This document shows, one piece after another, positions 50,269 through 61,860 of a DNA stretch of 64,000 nucleotides; position 1 is the first letter of the stretch, and the number at the start of each line of letters is the position of its first letter. The DNA comes from Alphaproteobacteria bacterium (GTDB lineage Bacteria; Pseudomonadota; Alphaproteobacteria; UBA828). The stretch is from assembly GCA_022826345.1 (NCBI GenBank), contig JAJDVB010000167.1:17252-81251 (forward strand), written 5' to 3'. The translations under genes were made by a program, and so were the position numbers. Below the pieces are notes generated by a model. That model was given only the letters and a program-made list of their open reading frames with translations, did no database searches and had not been told where the DNA came from.

Positions 50269-51618
50269 CTAGCGGCCCGCCACCGTCATGCCGTCGATGC
50301 GCACCGTCGGGCTGTCGACCCCATAGCGGAACGCGAGATCGCTGGCCGGCGTGAGATGGCGGAACATCTCCTTGAGATTGCCCGCGACGGTGACCTCGCT
50401 TACCGGATAGGCGATCTCGCCCTGCTCGATCCAGAAGCCCGCCGCGCCCCGGCTGTAGTCGCCGGTCACCATGTTCACGCCCATGCCGATCAGCTCGGTC
50501 ACGTAGAGGCCGCTCGCCACGCCGCCGATCAGGGCCTCTGCGCTCTCGGCGCCGGGTTCCAGCCAAAGATTGCTGCATGAGGGTGAAGGCGGGCCGCTGG
50601 TCCCGCGCGCGGCATGGCCGGTGCTGGCGAGGTCGAGCTGGCGTGCGGAGCGGCTGTCCAGCAACCAGGTTTGCAGCACGCCGTCGGCGATGATCGCACG
50701 TCGCTCCGTCGCCACGCCCTCGCCGTCGAAGGGGCGTGAGCGCAGCCCGCGCGCCCGGTGCGGGTCATCCACGACGGTGATGCCGGGCGCGAACACTTCG
50801 GTCTCCAGCGCGTCCTTCAGGAAGCTGGTTCCGCGCGCGATCGACGGGCCGGAAATGGCGCCCGCGAGGCGGGAGAGCAGCCCCCCCGAGATCCGAGGGT
50901 CGTAGACCACAGGCACCTGGCCCGATTGCGCCTTGCGGGCGCCGAGCCGACGCACCGCGCGCTCACCAGCGCGGCGGCCGACCGTCGCGGGGTCGTCCAG
51001 ATCTGCCTCGTGCACCGCAGACGACCACCAGTAGTCGCGTTCCATCGCGGTGCCTTCGCCGGCCAGCGCCGCGGCGCTCACCGAATACCGGCTGCTCGCA
51101 TAGCCGCCGGCGAAGCCGTCGCTGGTCACGAGCATCGCCTCTGACCGGCCCCAGCCGGCCCCCGCGCCTTCGGAGTTGGTGACTCCGGCGACGGCGCGGG
51201 CCGCGTCCTCGGCCGCCAGTGCGCGGTTCATCAGGTCGTCCGGGCCGGGCTCCCCTGCATCGGCGAGGTCGAGGACGGGCCAATCACGGGCGAGCCGCGC
51301 CGGGTCGGCGAGTCCGGCGTAGGGGTCCTCCGGCACCGCGCGCGCCATGGCGATCGCTCGCTCGGCGAGTAGCCCGAGCGCGCCTTCCGAGAGGTCGGTG
51401 GTGGAAACGTTGGCCTGTCGGGCGCCAACAAAGACGCGCAAGCCGAGGTCGCGGCTCTCCGCTCGGGTCAGTTCCTCCGGCTCCCCCAGGCGGCATCCGG
51501 CATCAAGCGCGCTGCTCTTCAGCAGCACAGCGTCGGCGGAGTCGGCGCCGAAGCGACGCGCCTGGGCGATCAGCCCCTGCAGCAGGTCCAGGGGCTCGGC
51601 GGTCCCAGAGGTTGCCAT
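50269..51618 (-). CDS. pmbA: TldD/PmbA family metallopeptidase subunit PmbA
   Basis: A 449-residue PmbA/TldE homologue, with RAESRDLGLRVFVGARQANVST near the N-terminus, VVYDPRISGGLLSRLAGAISG in the middle and SNLWLEPGAESAEALI, GVNMVTGDYSRGAAGFWIEQGE near the C-terminus. TldD-TldE heterodimers degrade peptides (CcdA, microcin B17 maturation); TldE itself lacks the zinc site. tldD is not in the window. Start ATG at 51618 gives a normal N-terminus; the upstream Shine-Dalgarno is weak. Confidence 0.92.
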   Translation of the reverse strand: MATSGTAEPLDLLQGLIAQARRFGADSADAVLLKSSALDAGCRLGEPEELTRAESRDLGLRVFVGARQANVSTTDLSEGALGLLAERAIAMARAVPEDPYAGLADPARLARDWPVLDLADAGEPGPDDLMNRALAAEDAARAVAGVTNSEGAGAGWGRSEAMLVTSDGFAGGYASSRYSVSAAALAGEGTAMERDYWWSSAVHEADLDDPATVGRRAGERAVRRLGARKAQSGQVPVVYDPRISGGLLSRLAGAISGPSIARGTSFLKDALETEVFAPGITVVDDPHRARGLRSRPFDGEGVATERRAIIADGVLQTWLLDSRSARQLDLASTGHAARGTSGPPSPSCSNLWLEPGAESAEALIGGVASGLYVTELIGMGVNMVTGDYSRGAAGFWIEQGEIAYPVSEVTVAGNLKEMFRHLTPASDLAFRYGVDSPTVRIDGMTVAGR

Positions 51619-51667
51619 CAGCGCGGAGGTACGGCCGCAGGCTCTCGCAGAGAGGCAGCGACGCCGG

Positions 51668-52141
51668 TCAGACGCGGAAGAAGCCGGCGTGAATGCGCCG
51701 GTTCTTCTCGAAATACTGCTGGTGATAGTCCTCGGCCATCCAGAACTCAGGCGCGGGCTCAATCTGGGTCGCGATGGGGTGCCCTGCCGCCACGAGCGTC
51801 GCCTTGCTCGCCTCTGCGGCCTCTTTCTGCGCCTCCGAGCCGTAGAAGATGACCGTCCGATACTGGGTGCCGATGTCGGGTCCCTGGCGGTTCACCTGGG
51901 TCGGGTCGTGGACCTGCCAGAAGAGCTCCAGCAGCTGCTCGTAGTTCACCCGCTCGGGGTCGTAGACGACCCGCACCACCTCCGCATGGCCGGTCTGGCC
52001 GCCGCACACGTCATAGTAGCCCGGCTTGGCCGTTTGGCCGCCCGCGTAGCCGACCGCGGTCTCGACGACGCCCTCGACCCGGCGAAACGCCGCCTCGACG
52101 CCCCAGAAGCAGCCCGCCCCGAAAATCGCCGTCTCAGTCAT
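51668..52141 (-). CDS. msrA: Peptide methionine sulfoxide reductase MsrA
   Basis: A 157-residue MsrA. The catalytic cysteine is in the [12 protein letters not shown] motif near residue 11, followed by [41 protein letters not shown] and a C-terminal EDYHQQYF. It repairs methionine-S-sulfoxide. The ATG at 52141 has GAGGGCGAG upstream; an earlier start in the same frame gives no family similarity. It is divergent from the acyl-CoA dehydrogenase. Confidence 0.95.
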   Translation of the reverse strand: MTETAIFGAGCFWGVEAAFRRVEGVVETAVGYAGGQTAKPGYYDVCGGQTGHAEVVRVVYDPERVNYEQLLELFWQVHDPTQVNRQGPDIGTQYRTVIFYGSEAQKEAAEASKATLVAAGHPIATQIEPAPEFWMAEDYHQQYFEKNRRIHAGFFRV

Positions 52142-52224
52142 CTCGCCCTCACACCCGTCTCTTGCTTGTGTGTTAGATAGCACCTCGCAGAGATGCAGCA
52201 AGCAAAAGCGGCAGGAGTCACGGC

Positions 52225-53487
52225 ATGGTGAACAGGATTGAGAGCGACGGCGACTACGAGGCCTACCGCAAGCGGGTCTTCGACTTCCTCTGGCGGGAGG
52301 TCGAGCCCAGGGCGAGCGAGATGGAGCGCACTGGCACGTTCCCGCAGGACACGCTCTTCCCGCAGTTCCGCGATCACGGCCTCTTCGGCGCGGTGATTCC
52401 AGAGGAATACGGCGGAATCGCGTTGAGCTGCTCCCAGTACCTGCCGCTGCTCGCGGAGTTCTCGAAGGTCTCGGGCGTCGTCCGGGTCCTGCTCCACGTC
52501 CACAACACCAGCGCGCGGGCGATCGTCGCCTATGGCACCGAGGCGCAGAAGCAGGCGCTGCTGCCGGCGCTGGCCACCGGCGAGCAATCGCTCACCTTCG
52601 CCATCACCGAGCCCAACTCGGGCAGCGGCATGGATGTCGGCACTCACGCGAGGCGCGAGGGCGACCACTGGATCGTCAACGGCGCGAAGCACTACATCAC
52701 CAATGCCGACTTCGCGACCGGCCACCTGATCTGCTGCCGCACCGGCGCGCGCGACGACCGCCGCGGCCTTACCGCGCTGGTGGTGCCTACCGGCGCCCCC
52801 GGCTTCACCATCGAGCCCATGCCCGACATGATGGGCAACAACGGCCCGCCCCACGGCATCCTGCGCTTCAAGGATACGCCGGTGCCGGCAGACAGCATGG
52901 TGGGTGCCGAGGGCGACGGCCTCGACGTCTTCCTCGGCGAGCTGGAGCCGAGCCGCGTCTTCGTCGCCGCGAGCTCGCTGGGCACGGCCGAGCGCGCGCT
53001 GGAAATCGCCCTCCACTTCGCGGGCGAGCGCATCACCTTCGGCAAGCCCATTGCTGCGCGCCCCTCGGTCCAGGCCGAGCTCGCCGACATGGCCCGCGAC
53101 GTCTACGCGCTCCGCCTGATTCTCGAAGACGTGGCCGCCAAGATCGACCGCGAGCAGCCCTGCGCGGTGGAAGCCTCCATCGCCAAGCTGTTCGGTCTCG
53201 AAACCGTAATGCGGGTGACCGACAAGGCGATGGACGTGGTCGGCGGGCGCGCCTATTTCACCGACTACCCATATCCGCTGGAGCGGCTCTATCGCGAATG
53301 CCGCATCAATATGCTGGAGGAGGGCACGCCCTCGATCCAGCGGCTGGTCATCGCGCGCAGCCTGCTCGGGCAGCCGGTGCCGCTCAACATCGGCACGCTG
53401 GGCGCGCCCTATCAGCCGGCGGGCACCGATCCCGCCCTCGGCGACCGCCCGCCCCACGACCTCACCTACGCCCACGCGGAGGAATAA
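52225..53487 (+). CDS. Acyl-CoA dehydrogenase
   Basis: A 420-residue FAD enzyme: N-terminal helical domain, [13 protein letters not shown] (FAD-binding), [14 protein letters not shown], the C-terminal helix with [32 protein letters not shown] and ending [11 protein letters not shown], where a catalytic or near-catalytic Glu sits. It oxidises acyl-CoA to enoyl-CoA and passes electrons to the ETF encoded at 35787-37503. AGGAG precedes the ATG. Chain-length specificity cannot be told. Confidence 0.93.
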   Translation: MVNRIESDGDYEAYRKRVFDFLWREVEPRASEMERTGTFPQDTLFPQFRDHGLFGAVIPEEYGGIALSCSQYLPLLAEFSKVSGVVRVLLHVHNTSARAIVAYGTEAQKQALLPALATGEQSLTFAITEPNSGSGMDVGTHARREGDHWIVNGAKHYITNADFATGHLICCRTGARDDRRGLTALVVPTGAPGFTIEPMPDMMGNNGPPHGILRFKDTPVPADSMVGAEGDGLDVFLGELEPSRVFVAASSLGTAERALEIALHFAGERITFGKPIAARPSVQAELADMARDVYALRLILEDVAAKIDREQPCAVEASIAKLFGLETVMRVTDKAMDVVGGRAYFTDYPYPLERLYRECRINMLEEGTPSIQRLVIARSLLGQPVPLNIGTLGAPYQPAGTDPALGDRPPHDLTYAHAEE

Positions 53488-53511
53488 CAGTGTTTCTCCG
53501 CTTCGCGTTGC

Positions 53512-54135
53512 TCAGAGCGCGGGGCCGTGCTGCGCGATCAGGCGCTCGGCCTCGGCCAGATCGTCTTCGCGGTTGGCGTTGAAGAACGGGTCCACGGGAG
53601 CGCAGGGGAAGGCGACCTCCACCAGCCTGTGACTTGCGGTCCAGCGGTCGATCTTGCGTTCGCCCTGCTCCACCAGGGCGGCGCGCAAGTCGGCGCGGAG
53701 CTCCACCGGCCAGAGCCCGAACACCGGATGCGCCCTCCCGCCCGAGGCGGCGCAGGCAAGATCGGCACCCGCAAGGTCGCGGGCCTCCACCATCGTCTGA
53801 ACCAGATCACGCGGCAGGAACGGCGCATCTGTGGCGAAGCTCGCCACCAGAGGGTGATGGGGCGCATTCTCCGCAGCCCAATCGAGCGCCGTCAGGATGC
53901 CGGCGAGCGGCCCGGCGTGGCCTTCCACCACATCAGCCACCACCGGCAGGTCGTAGGGCGCGAATCGCGCGGGATCGCCGTTGGCATTGAGGATCAGCGG
54001 GCCGACTTGGGGGGCGACGCGCGCAATCACCCGCACGAGCAGGGTCTCGCCGGCGAGCGGCCGCAAGCACTTGTCTCCACCGCCCATGCGGCGCGCGAGG
54101 CCGCCTGCCAGCAGCACACCCGCGACTGGCGTCAT
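53512..54135 (-). CDS. mobA: Molybdenum cofactor guanylyltransferase
   Basis: A 207-residue nucleotidyltransferase. The GTP-binding motif is [19 protein letters not shown] (residues 10-28), with [21 protein letters not shown] and [14 protein letters not shown], the metal-binding aspartate region. It converts molybdopterin to the guanine-dinucleotide cofactor of DMSO-reductase-type enzymes. It converges with the acyl-CoA dehydrogenase and diverges from ubiK. Confidence 0.93.
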   Translation of the reverse strand: MTPVAGVLLAGGLARRMGGGDKCLRPLAGETLLVRVIARVAPQVGPLILNANGDPARFAPYDLPVVADVVEGHAGPLAGILTALDWAAENAPHHPLVASFATDAPFLPRDLVQTMVEARDLAGADLACAASGGRAHPVFGLWPVELRADLRAALVEQGERKIDRWTASHRLVEVAFPCAPVDPFFNANREDDLAEAERLIAQHGPAL

Positions 54136-54293
54136 TGGCGGCGCCCTCCCCTCAGCAGTCGTCTCGTGGGTTCTACCATCGGTCGATGGTCGCCGGTTTG
54201 ATCGCGCTTGAAAAGCACCCAGGCTCGATCCAACTCACGCTGTAGGGAGCGCACGCCTCCGTGGCATACTGACGACGAGACGGGAGACTGCCG

Positions 54294-54590
54294 ATGCAGA
54301 CCGACAGCCACATTCTTGACGACGTGGCACGCGTCGCCACCGGGGCCATGGGGGCCGCCAGCGGCCTCAAGGGCGAAATCGACGCCATGGTCAAACGCCG
54401 CTTGGAAGGGATTCTCGCGCGCATGGACCTAGTCCCGCGGGATGAGTTTGATGCGGTCAAGGAGATGGCAGCGCGCGCCCGAAGCGAGAGCGAGGCGCTG
54501 GCCGAGCGGGTCGCCCAGCTGGAGGCGAAGCTTGTGGCGGCCGAGGGCGCACCGCAAGCCGGCGCCGGGGAGACAGACGATGGACGATAG
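54294..54590 (+). CDS. ubiK: UbiK/YqiC-family (BMFP) accessory factor
   Basis: A 98-residue protein: N-terminal amphipathic helix (LDDVARVATGAMGAASGLKGEID), then a coiled-coil region with DEFDAVKEMAARARSESEAL and AERVAQLEAKL. This matches the membrane-fusogenic BMFP/UbiK family, which assists aerobic ubiquinone synthesis and trimerises. It overlaps the next gene by 11 bases. Confidence 0.88.
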   Translation: MQTDSHILDDVARVATGAMGAASGLKGEIDAMVKRRLEGILARMDLVPRDEFDAVKEMAARARSESEALAERVAQLEAKLVAAEGAPQAGAGETDDGR

Positions 54591-54882
54591 GACCCAGACC
54601 GAGCTGGAGGCCGCCGCCTTCCGCACGCTGGTCGCGCACCTGCGCAAGCGCACGGACGTGCAGAACATCGAGCTGATGAACCTCGCCGGCTTCTGCCGCA
54701 ACTGCCTCTCCAAGTGGTATCGGGCCGCCGCCGAGGAGAAGGGGCTCGATATGGATCTGGAGGAGGCGCGCCAGCAGGTCTACGGCATGACCTACGCCGA
54801 GTGGAAGGAGCACTTCCAGACCGAGGCGACGCCCGAGCAGAAGGCCAAGTACGCCGAGGAGGCCGCGAAGCACGGCTTCTGA
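54580..54882 (+). CDS. DUF1244 family protein
   Basis: A 100-residue soluble protein with the family hallmark ELMNLAGFCRNCLSKWY (two conserved cysteines that may bind metal) and MTYAEWKEHFQTEATPEQKAKYAE. Function is unknown; the family is widespread in proteobacteria and often beside ubiK. The ATG lies inside the end of ubiK, so the two are probably translated together. Confidence 0.88.
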   Translation: MDDRTQTELEAAAFRTLVAHLRKRTDVQNIELMNLAGFCRNCLSKWYRAAAEEKGLDMDLEEARQQVYGMTYAEWKEHFQTEATPEQKAKYAEEAAKHGF

Positions 54883-54995
54883 TTAACTTGGTCGTTTCAC
54901 ACAGTCGGCGGGCGCTCGCTCCGCCCGTCAGCGCCACCGCCGGACGACGCAACTAATCCCAAGAGAGCGTTCGGTCATGGGCTGATGGCGGCGGA

Positions 54996-55304
54996 TCAAC
55001 CCGAAGCCCGTATCCGATCACTGTCGTCCAACGATGGCAGGCGGGAAATCTCAGCGCCGTTCTTCTGCTCGGCGCGTCTCAACTCGTAGAGCTTTTGCAG
55101 GTTGAGCCAGAATTCCCCCGACGTCCCGAAGAAATGGCCCAGCCGTAGTGCCGTGTCGCCGGTGACGGCACGGCGGCCGTTGAGGATTTCTGTGATGCGG
55201 TTTACCGGCACCTCGATCCGCCGCGCGAGCTCTGCGGCGCTCATTCCGAGGGCGTTGAGATCCTCACGCAGCGTCTCGCCCGGATGGATAGCCTCGCGAG
55301 ACAT
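54996..55304 (-). CDS. higA: HigA-family antitoxin (XRE helix-turn-helix)
   Basis: A 102-residue antitoxin with the family signature AIHPGETLREDLNALGMSAAELARRIEVPVNRITEILNGRRAVTGDTALRLGHF as N-terminal HTH (described in parts: HPGETLREDL, RRIEVPVNRITEIL, TGDTALRL), followed by a short tail. HigA neutralises HigB and represses the operon. AAGGAGG lies before the ATG. It follows the toxin gene, the HigBA order opposite to most toxin-antitoxin pairs. Confidence 0.93.
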   Translation of the reverse strand: MSREAIHPGETLREDLNALGMSAAELARRIEVPVNRITEILNGRRAVTGDTALRLGHFFGTSGEFWLNLQKLYELRRAEQKNGAEISRLPSLDDSDRIRASG

Positions 55305-55318
55305 GTCGTGCCTCCTTC

Positions 55319-55600
55319 TCAATGATAGTCGACGATTTCCACTCTGGCCGGGCCGGGGCTCCCCTCCGGCCATTCGAAACAGATGCGCCATTGGTCGTTT
55401 ATCCTGATACTCCACTGTCCCTTGCGGCGGCCCTTCAGCGCTTCGAGCCGGTTGCCAGGACGCATCAGGTCTCGAAGTCTCGTGGCCGCGTCGAGCTGAT
55501 CCAGCTTGCGCGACGCGGTGCGAGAGAATCCAGAGAAAGCTGCGACCCTGCGGCCACGATAGAAGTCCTCCGTTCTCCTGTCCGCAAAACCGACAATCAA
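55319..55600 (-). CDS. higB: HigB-family toxin (RelE-like mRNA interferase)
   Basis: A 93-residue toxin: IVGFADRRTEDFYRG start, then RKLDQLDAATRLRDLMRPGNRLEALKG and the C-terminal RINDQWRICFEW block typical of HigB/YoeB-like ribosome-dependent RNases. The start is taken as TTG at 55600, which gives the standard length. A longer frame upstream reaches the next gene and has no family similarity. The antitoxin ATG is 14 bases downstream of its stop. Confidence 0.9.
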   Translation of the reverse strand: MIVGFADRRTEDFYRGRRVAAFSGFSRTASRKLDQLDAATRLRDLMRPGNRLEALKGRRKGQWSIRINDQWRICFEWPEGSPGPARVEIVDYH

Positions 55601-55633
55601 CGCGCTTCCGAACGTCAGTGGCCACCGCCTCCA

Positions 55634-55662
55634 ACGTAAGAAGCAGATACGCGTTACGTCAA
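55634..55662 (-). promoter_or_regulatory. Possible operator and promoter of higBA
   Basis: An ACGTAA/TTACGT inverted repeat (55634-55639 and 55654-55659) overlaps a TTGACG (55662-55657) that could be a -35 box. The -10 box is weak. The palindrome is where a HigA dimer might bind. Confidence 0.35.
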
Positions 55663-55771
55663 GCATAATGCCCGATGGCTGCCGGTTGCGGTTGTACGTC
55701 CGGCGCCTGTAGTAAGAAAGCCAACGAGGGCGTGACGCCCCGCGCCATTCCCTGAAACAGAGAGGCCGTGG

Positions 55772-56860
55772 ATGACGAAGCCGGTCGGTGTCGGGTTCTT
55801 GGGTTCGCAATTCGTGAGCGGGATTCACGCCCGTGCGCTGGTGCGCAACCCCCATGCGAAGCTCATCGGCGTGGCGTCGCCCACACCCGGCAATGCCGCG
55901 ACTTTTGCCGAGACCTACGGCCTGCCCCACCACTGGACCGCTCACAGCCCGCTTCTGGAGCGCGACGATATCGACATGGTGGTCATCGGCACGCCCAACG
56001 ACACCCACTGCCCGCTGGTGTTGGATTGCGCCGCCGCCGGCAAGCACGTCGTGCTGGAGAAGCCGATGTGCCTGAGTATGGCCGAGGCCGACAGCATGAT
56101 CGCCGCCTGCGCCGATGCCGGCGTGCTCTTCATGTATGCCGAGGAGCTCTGCTTCGCGCCCAAGTACATGCGCCTGAAGTCGCTGCTCGATGCCGGCGCG
56201 CTCGGCCGCCCCACCCTCATCAAGCAGTCCGAGAAGCACGACGGCCCCCATGCGCCGCACTTCTGGGATGTGGAGCGCGCCGGCGGCGGCGTACTCGCGG
56301 ACATGGGCTGCCACGGCATCGCCTTCGCCCGCTGGATGCTGGACCGCGCGCCGATCGTCTCGGTCTACGCCCAGCTATCGACCCAGGTGCACGGTGACAA
56401 GACCAGAGGCGAGGATAACGCGCTGCTCATCCTCGAATTCGAGAACGGCTGCTTCTTCCTCAACGAGACCAGCTGGACCAAGCCCGGCGGCATGGACGAC
56501 CGGGCCGAGGTGCACGGCTCCGAAGGCGTGGCCTACGCCGACCTTCTCCACGGCAACTCCATCGAGACCTACAGCAGCGGCGGCTACGACTACGCGGTCG
56601 AGAAGGGCGGCGAGACCTCGGGGTGGAGCTTCACCATCTACGAGGAGGAGTGGAACTACGGCTTCTGGGGCGAGTTCGACCACTTCGTGGATTGCGTGCA
56701 GAACGGCACGGCGCCGCTGGTGACCGGGGAGGACGCGCGCGCCGTGCAGGAGGTGCTGTTCGCCGCCTACGAATCAGCCCGCACCGGTGCCAAGGTCTCT
56801 CTCCCGTTCGCGTCCAACGCGGCCAGGCCCTGGGACCTCTGGCGGGGCGGCGCGGGCTGA
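55772..56860 (+). CDS. Gfo/Idh/MocA-family oxidoreductase
   Basis: A 362-residue NAD(P)-dependent oxidoreductase: N-terminal Rossmann domain (GFLGSQFVSGIHARAL, VVIGTPNDTH, VLEKPMCLSMAEAD with the EKP lysine) and C-terminal alpha/beta domain with GGGVLADMGCHGIAFARWML. Members oxidise sugars, inositols or similar polyols. It opens the operon-like run with the amino-sugar isomerase and ROK kinase. GAGAGG precedes the ATG. Confidence 0.88.
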   Translation: MTKPVGVGFLGSQFVSGIHARALVRNPHAKLIGVASPTPGNAATFAETYGLPHHWTAHSPLLERDDIDMVVIGTPNDTHCPLVLDCAAAGKHVVLEKPMCLSMAEADSMIAACADAGVLFMYAEELCFAPKYMRLKSLLDAGALGRPTLIKQSEKHDGPHAPHFWDVERAGGGVLADMGCHGIAFARWMLDRAPIVSVYAQLSTQVHGDKTRGEDNALLILEFENGCFFLNETSWTKPGGMDDRAEVHGSEGVAYADLLHGNSIETYSSGGYDYAVEKGGETSGWSFTIYEEEWNYGFWGEFDHFVDCVQNGTAPLVTGEDARAVQEVLFAAYESARTGAKVSLPFASNAARPWDLWRGGAG

Positions 56861-56864
56861 CGCT

Positions 56865-57593
56865 GTGCGCTTCACCGTTTTGCCGGACCGGGAGGCGTTG
56901 GATCGAGAGGTCGCGGCCCATATTTGGGAGACCGCCCGCGCCAAGCCCGACCTGTTGATCTGCCTCGCCAGCGGGGGGACGCCGACTGGCATGTACGCGC
57001 TTCTGGCCGGCGCGCCCGAGCGGCTTGCACGTGCACGCTACATCCAGCTCGATGAGTGGGCGGGGGTCGGCCCCGACGATCCGGCGAGCTGCGCCAACTA
57101 CCTGCAGCGCACGGTGCGAGGCCCCTTGGCGGTGCCGCCGGAGCGCTGGATCGGAATCCGCGGCGACGCGCCGGATGCGGTCGCGGAGTGTCAGCGGGTG
57201 GCAGCGGCGCTGGAGGCGGCCGGACCCATCGACCTCTGCATCCTGGGGCTGGGATTGAACGGGCATCTGGCGCTCAACGAGCCGGCGGAGAGCTTCGATC
57301 CCTTCTGCCACGTCGCCACGCTTGCCGAGCAGTCCCGCAGCCATCCGATGCTGGCCGAAACCACGGATCCGGTCCGCCAGGGGCTGACCCTCGGTCTTGG
57401 CGACATCCTGCGCGCCCGCCGCGTCCTGCTCATGGTCTCCGGCGTTGCCAAGCGGGAGCCGCTCGCCCGGCTTACGGCCCAGCGCATCACGCCGGCGCTG
57501 CCCGCGTCCTTCCTGTGGCTGCACGGAGACGCTGTCTGCCTCTGCGACCGTGACGCAGCGGCCGACACCGAGCTAGGCGACGCCAAACCATGA
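56865..57593 (+). CDS. Glucosamine/galactosamine-6-phosphate isomerase (NagB/AgaI-like)
   Basis: A 242-residue isomerase/deaminase. LASGGTPTGMYALL, YIQLDEWAGV and ILGLGLNGHLALNEPAESF are the NagB-superfamily active-site motifs (the Asp and the NGH histidine). LNEP and the length suit AgaI- or NagB-type enzymes that turn an amino-hexose 6-phosphate into a ketose 6-phosphate plus ammonia. GTG start, four bases after the previous stop. It overlaps the kinase by 4 bases. Confidence 0.85.
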   Translation: MRFTVLPDREALDREVAAHIWETARAKPDLLICLASGGTPTGMYALLAGAPERLARARYIQLDEWAGVGPDDPASCANYLQRTVRGPLAVPPERWIGIRGDAPDAVAECQRVAAALEAAGPIDLCILGLGLNGHLALNEPAESFDPFCHVATLAEQSRSHPMLAETTDPVRQGLTLGLGDILRARRVLLMVSGVAKREPLARLTAQRITPALPASFLWLHGDAVCLCDRDAAADTELGDAKP

Positions 57594-58493
57594 GTTCATG
57601 CGCCCTCGGCGTCGACATCGGCGGCACCAAGATCGCGGTCGGCGCGGTCGATGCGGCCGGTGCGGTGCATGCGCAGCGGACCGTTGCGACCGACCCCGAG
57701 GCAGGCTTCGAGGCAGGGCTTGAGCGGCTCACCCGGGCCATCGACGAGACCCTGGCCAAGGCGGGCATCGATGTCGCCACGCTTGCGGGCATCGGTCTCG
57801 GTTGCCCCGGCCCCTTCGACGAAACGACCGGTCGGATCGAGAATTTCTACACCCTCCCCGGATGGGAGGGAAACGACATCGTGAGCCCGCTCGTCGCCCG
57901 CTTCGGCACTCCGGTGCGGCTCATCAACGACGCGGACGCGGCGCTGCTGGGCGAGGCGCTGGCCGGCGCGGCCCGCGGCGCCCGCGTTGCGCTGATGCTG
58001 ACCATCGGCACCGGCCTCGGCGGCGCGGTACTGATCGATGGCGCGATCCTCAGGGGCGCCGCGCGCGAGCATCCCGAGATCGGCCATCTGATCGTCGACC
58101 CGTCCGGGCCGGAGTGTTACTGCGGCAGCCGAGGCTGCCTCGAATCCCTCGCCGCCGGACCCGCACTCGCGCGCGCGGGCGCCGCGTTCGGCTACGCGGA
58201 TGCCGAAGCCGTTTTCGCCGCTGCCGAGGCCGGCGCGGAACCGGCCAAGGCGATCATCGTCCGCAGCACGAACGCGATGGAGACGGCGGTCTGGAGCCTT
58301 ATTCACACGCTTCTGCCCGAGGTGATCCTCATCGGCGGCGGCATCGGCGAGCGCCACTTCGCGCTCTATCACGATGCCGCCGAGCGGGCCGTCGCGCGCG
58401 CCGTACTCGCACCCGATGGCGCGATCCGCGTGGTCAAGGCCGCGCTCGGCAACGACGCGGGCATGGTGGGCGCTGCGGCGCTGATGCTCGACC

Positions 58494-58501
<8 letters not shown>
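57590..58501 (+). CDS. ROK-family sugar kinase
   Basis: A 303-residue kinase: phosphate-binding LGVDIGGTKIAVGAV, NDADAALLGEALAG, LTIGTGLGGAVLIDG, REHPEIGHLIVD and the zinc motif CYCGSRGCLE. ROK kinases phosphorylate glucose, N-acetylmannosamine, N-acetylglucosamine and related hexoses, so it likely supplies the phosphate for the adjacent isomerase. ATGA overlap with the isomerase; its end overlaps the next gene by 8 bases. Confidence 0.88.
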
Positions 58502-60119
<1,618 letters not shown>

Positions 60120-60214
60120 TCTGCGCTCATTCCCTGCCGCGCACCTGATCACCGGGTGCGAAGTCCGGCCGATCCGCGCTAAACTCCCCAAACGCAGGCA
60201 AGCGGCCACGGGCC

Positions 60215-61858
60215 ATGGGCACCTCTGCGACAGGGAGAAAGACCGGAAACGGCGGCGCCACGGCGGCGCCGGACGTGGACGTGGTCGTCGTCGGCGCCGG
60301 GTTCGCTGGCCTCTACATGCTCCATCGGCTGCGCGGGATGGGGCTCTCGGTACAGGTCTTCGAGCGGGGCAGCGGCGTCGGCGGTACCTGGTACTGGAAC
60401 CGCTATCCTGGCGCCCGCTGCGATTCCGATAGTGTCGAATATTCCTACCAGTTCTCCGACGAGCTCCAGCAGGAGTGGCGGTGGACCGAACGCTATCCTG
60501 GGCAACCGGAAATCCTGCGCTATCTGGAGCACGTCGCGGACCGCTTCGACCTCCGCCGCGACATCCAATTCGAGACGACGGTCACCGAAGCCGTCTTCGA
60601 CGACGCGGCAGGATGCTGGCGGATCGCCACGGAGGATGGCACGCGGCTTAGCGCCACCTATTGCATCATGGCCACTGGGTGCCTCTCTGCCGTCAACCGC
60701 CCGGCCTTCGACGGCTTGGACCGTTTCGAAGGCACCTGGTACCACACCGGCGCCTGGCCTCATGAGAAGGTCTCCTTCGCCGGCCAACGGGTCGGCGTCG
60801 TCGGCACCGGCTCCTCCGCCATCCAGTCGATCCCGCTGATCGCGGCGGAAGCCGAGCACCTCACCGTCTTCCAGCGCCAGCCGAACTACACCATCCCCGC
60901 CCGCAACGGTCCGCTGGACGAAGCGGAATACGCCGCCGTCAGGGCTAACTACGGGGAACTGCGCCGCCGCGCGAAGCAGACGGCAACGGGCTCCTGGTGG
61001 CATCCGAACCCGTTGACCGCGGCCGAGATGAGCACCGAGGAGCGCCAGCGCGAGATGGAGGCCCGCTGGCAGAAGGGCGGCCTCAGTTTCTACGGTGTCT
61101 TTGGCGACCTGCTTGCCAATGGCGAGACAAACAACATCGCGACTGACTTCATACGCGGCAAAATTCGCGAACAAGTGCGCGACCCCGACTTGGCGGCGAA
61201 GCTCTCGCCGCACTCCTACATGGGCTGCAAGCGCATCTGCCTCGATACCGACTACTACGAGACCTTCAACCGGCCCAACGTGACACTGGTCGATATCAGC
61301 GACGCGCCGATCGAAGAGATCACGCCCGCTGGCCTTCGCGCCGGCGGCAAGGAGTACGCGTTGGACACGATCGTCTTCGCCATCGGCTTCGATGCGATGA
61401 CTGGCCCCCTGCTCAGAATCGACATTCGCGGCGCAGGCGGGCGGAGGCTGAGAGAGAAGTGGGCCGACGGGCCCCGGACATATTTGGGAATTTCGGTCGC
61501 GGGCTTTCCCAACCTGTTTACCGTCACGGGCCCCACCAGCCCGTCAGTGCTCACCAGCATGGTTCCCACCATCGAGCAGCACGTCGAGTGGATCTCCGAC
61601 TGCATCGCCCATGCGCGCGCCTGCGACCGGCCGCGCATCGAGGCAACCCGCGAGGCGGAAGACGCGTGGATGGCCCACCACGAGGAGGTGGCGGCCGAGA
61701 CGCTCTTCCCCTCCTGCAACTCGTGGTATGTCGGTGCCAACGTTCCCGGCAAGCCGCGCACGGTGACGCCCTATACGGGCGGCTTCTCGACGTACATCGA
61801 GAAGTGCGAAGCGGTTGTCGCCAACGGCTATGAGGGATTCACGCTGACCGCTGCGTGA
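60215..61858 (+). CDS. Baeyer-Villiger-type flavin monooxygenase, second tandem copy
   Basis: A 547-residue paralogue of the previous protein, most residues identical by eye throughout. It has VVVGAGFAGLYML, GGTWYWNRYPGARCD, the fingerprint FEGTWYHTGAWP (Phe171-Pro182) and VGVVGTGSSAIQSIP. The N-terminal 15 residues differ. It has its own 95-base upstream spacer, so it may be expressed independently. A hairpin follows its stop. Confidence 0.9.
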   Translation: MGTSATGRKTGNGGATAAPDVDVVVVGAGFAGLYMLHRLRGMGLSVQVFERGSGVGGTWYWNRYPGARCDSDSVEYSYQFSDELQQEWRWTERYPGQPEILRYLEHVADRFDLRRDIQFETTVTEAVFDDAAGCWRIATEDGTRLSATYCIMATGCLSAVNRPAFDGLDRFEGTWYHTGAWPHEKVSFAGQRVGVVGTGSSAIQSIPLIAAEAEHLTVFQRQPNYTIPARNGPLDEAEYAAVRANYGELRRRAKQTATGSWWHPNPLTAAEMSTEERQREMEARWQKGGLSFYGVFGDLLANGETNNIATDFIRGKIREQVRDPDLAAKLSPHSYMGCKRICLDTDYYETFNRPNVTLVDISDAPIEEITPAGLRAGGKEYALDTIVFAIGFDAMTGPLLRIDIRGAGGRRLREKWADGPRTYLGISVAGFPNLFTVTGPTSPSVLTSMVPTIEQHVEWISDCIAHARACDRPRIEATREAEDAWMAHHEEVAAETLFPSCNSWYVGANVPGKPRTVTPYTGGFSTYIEKCEAVVANGYEGFTLTAA

Positions 61859-61860
61859 GT

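Noticed and set aside
55319..56314. Long upstream extension of the higB frame
   Set aside because: It runs antisense into the Gfo/Idh gene and lacks family similarity; HigB is normally about 93 residues, which fits the TTG at 55600.
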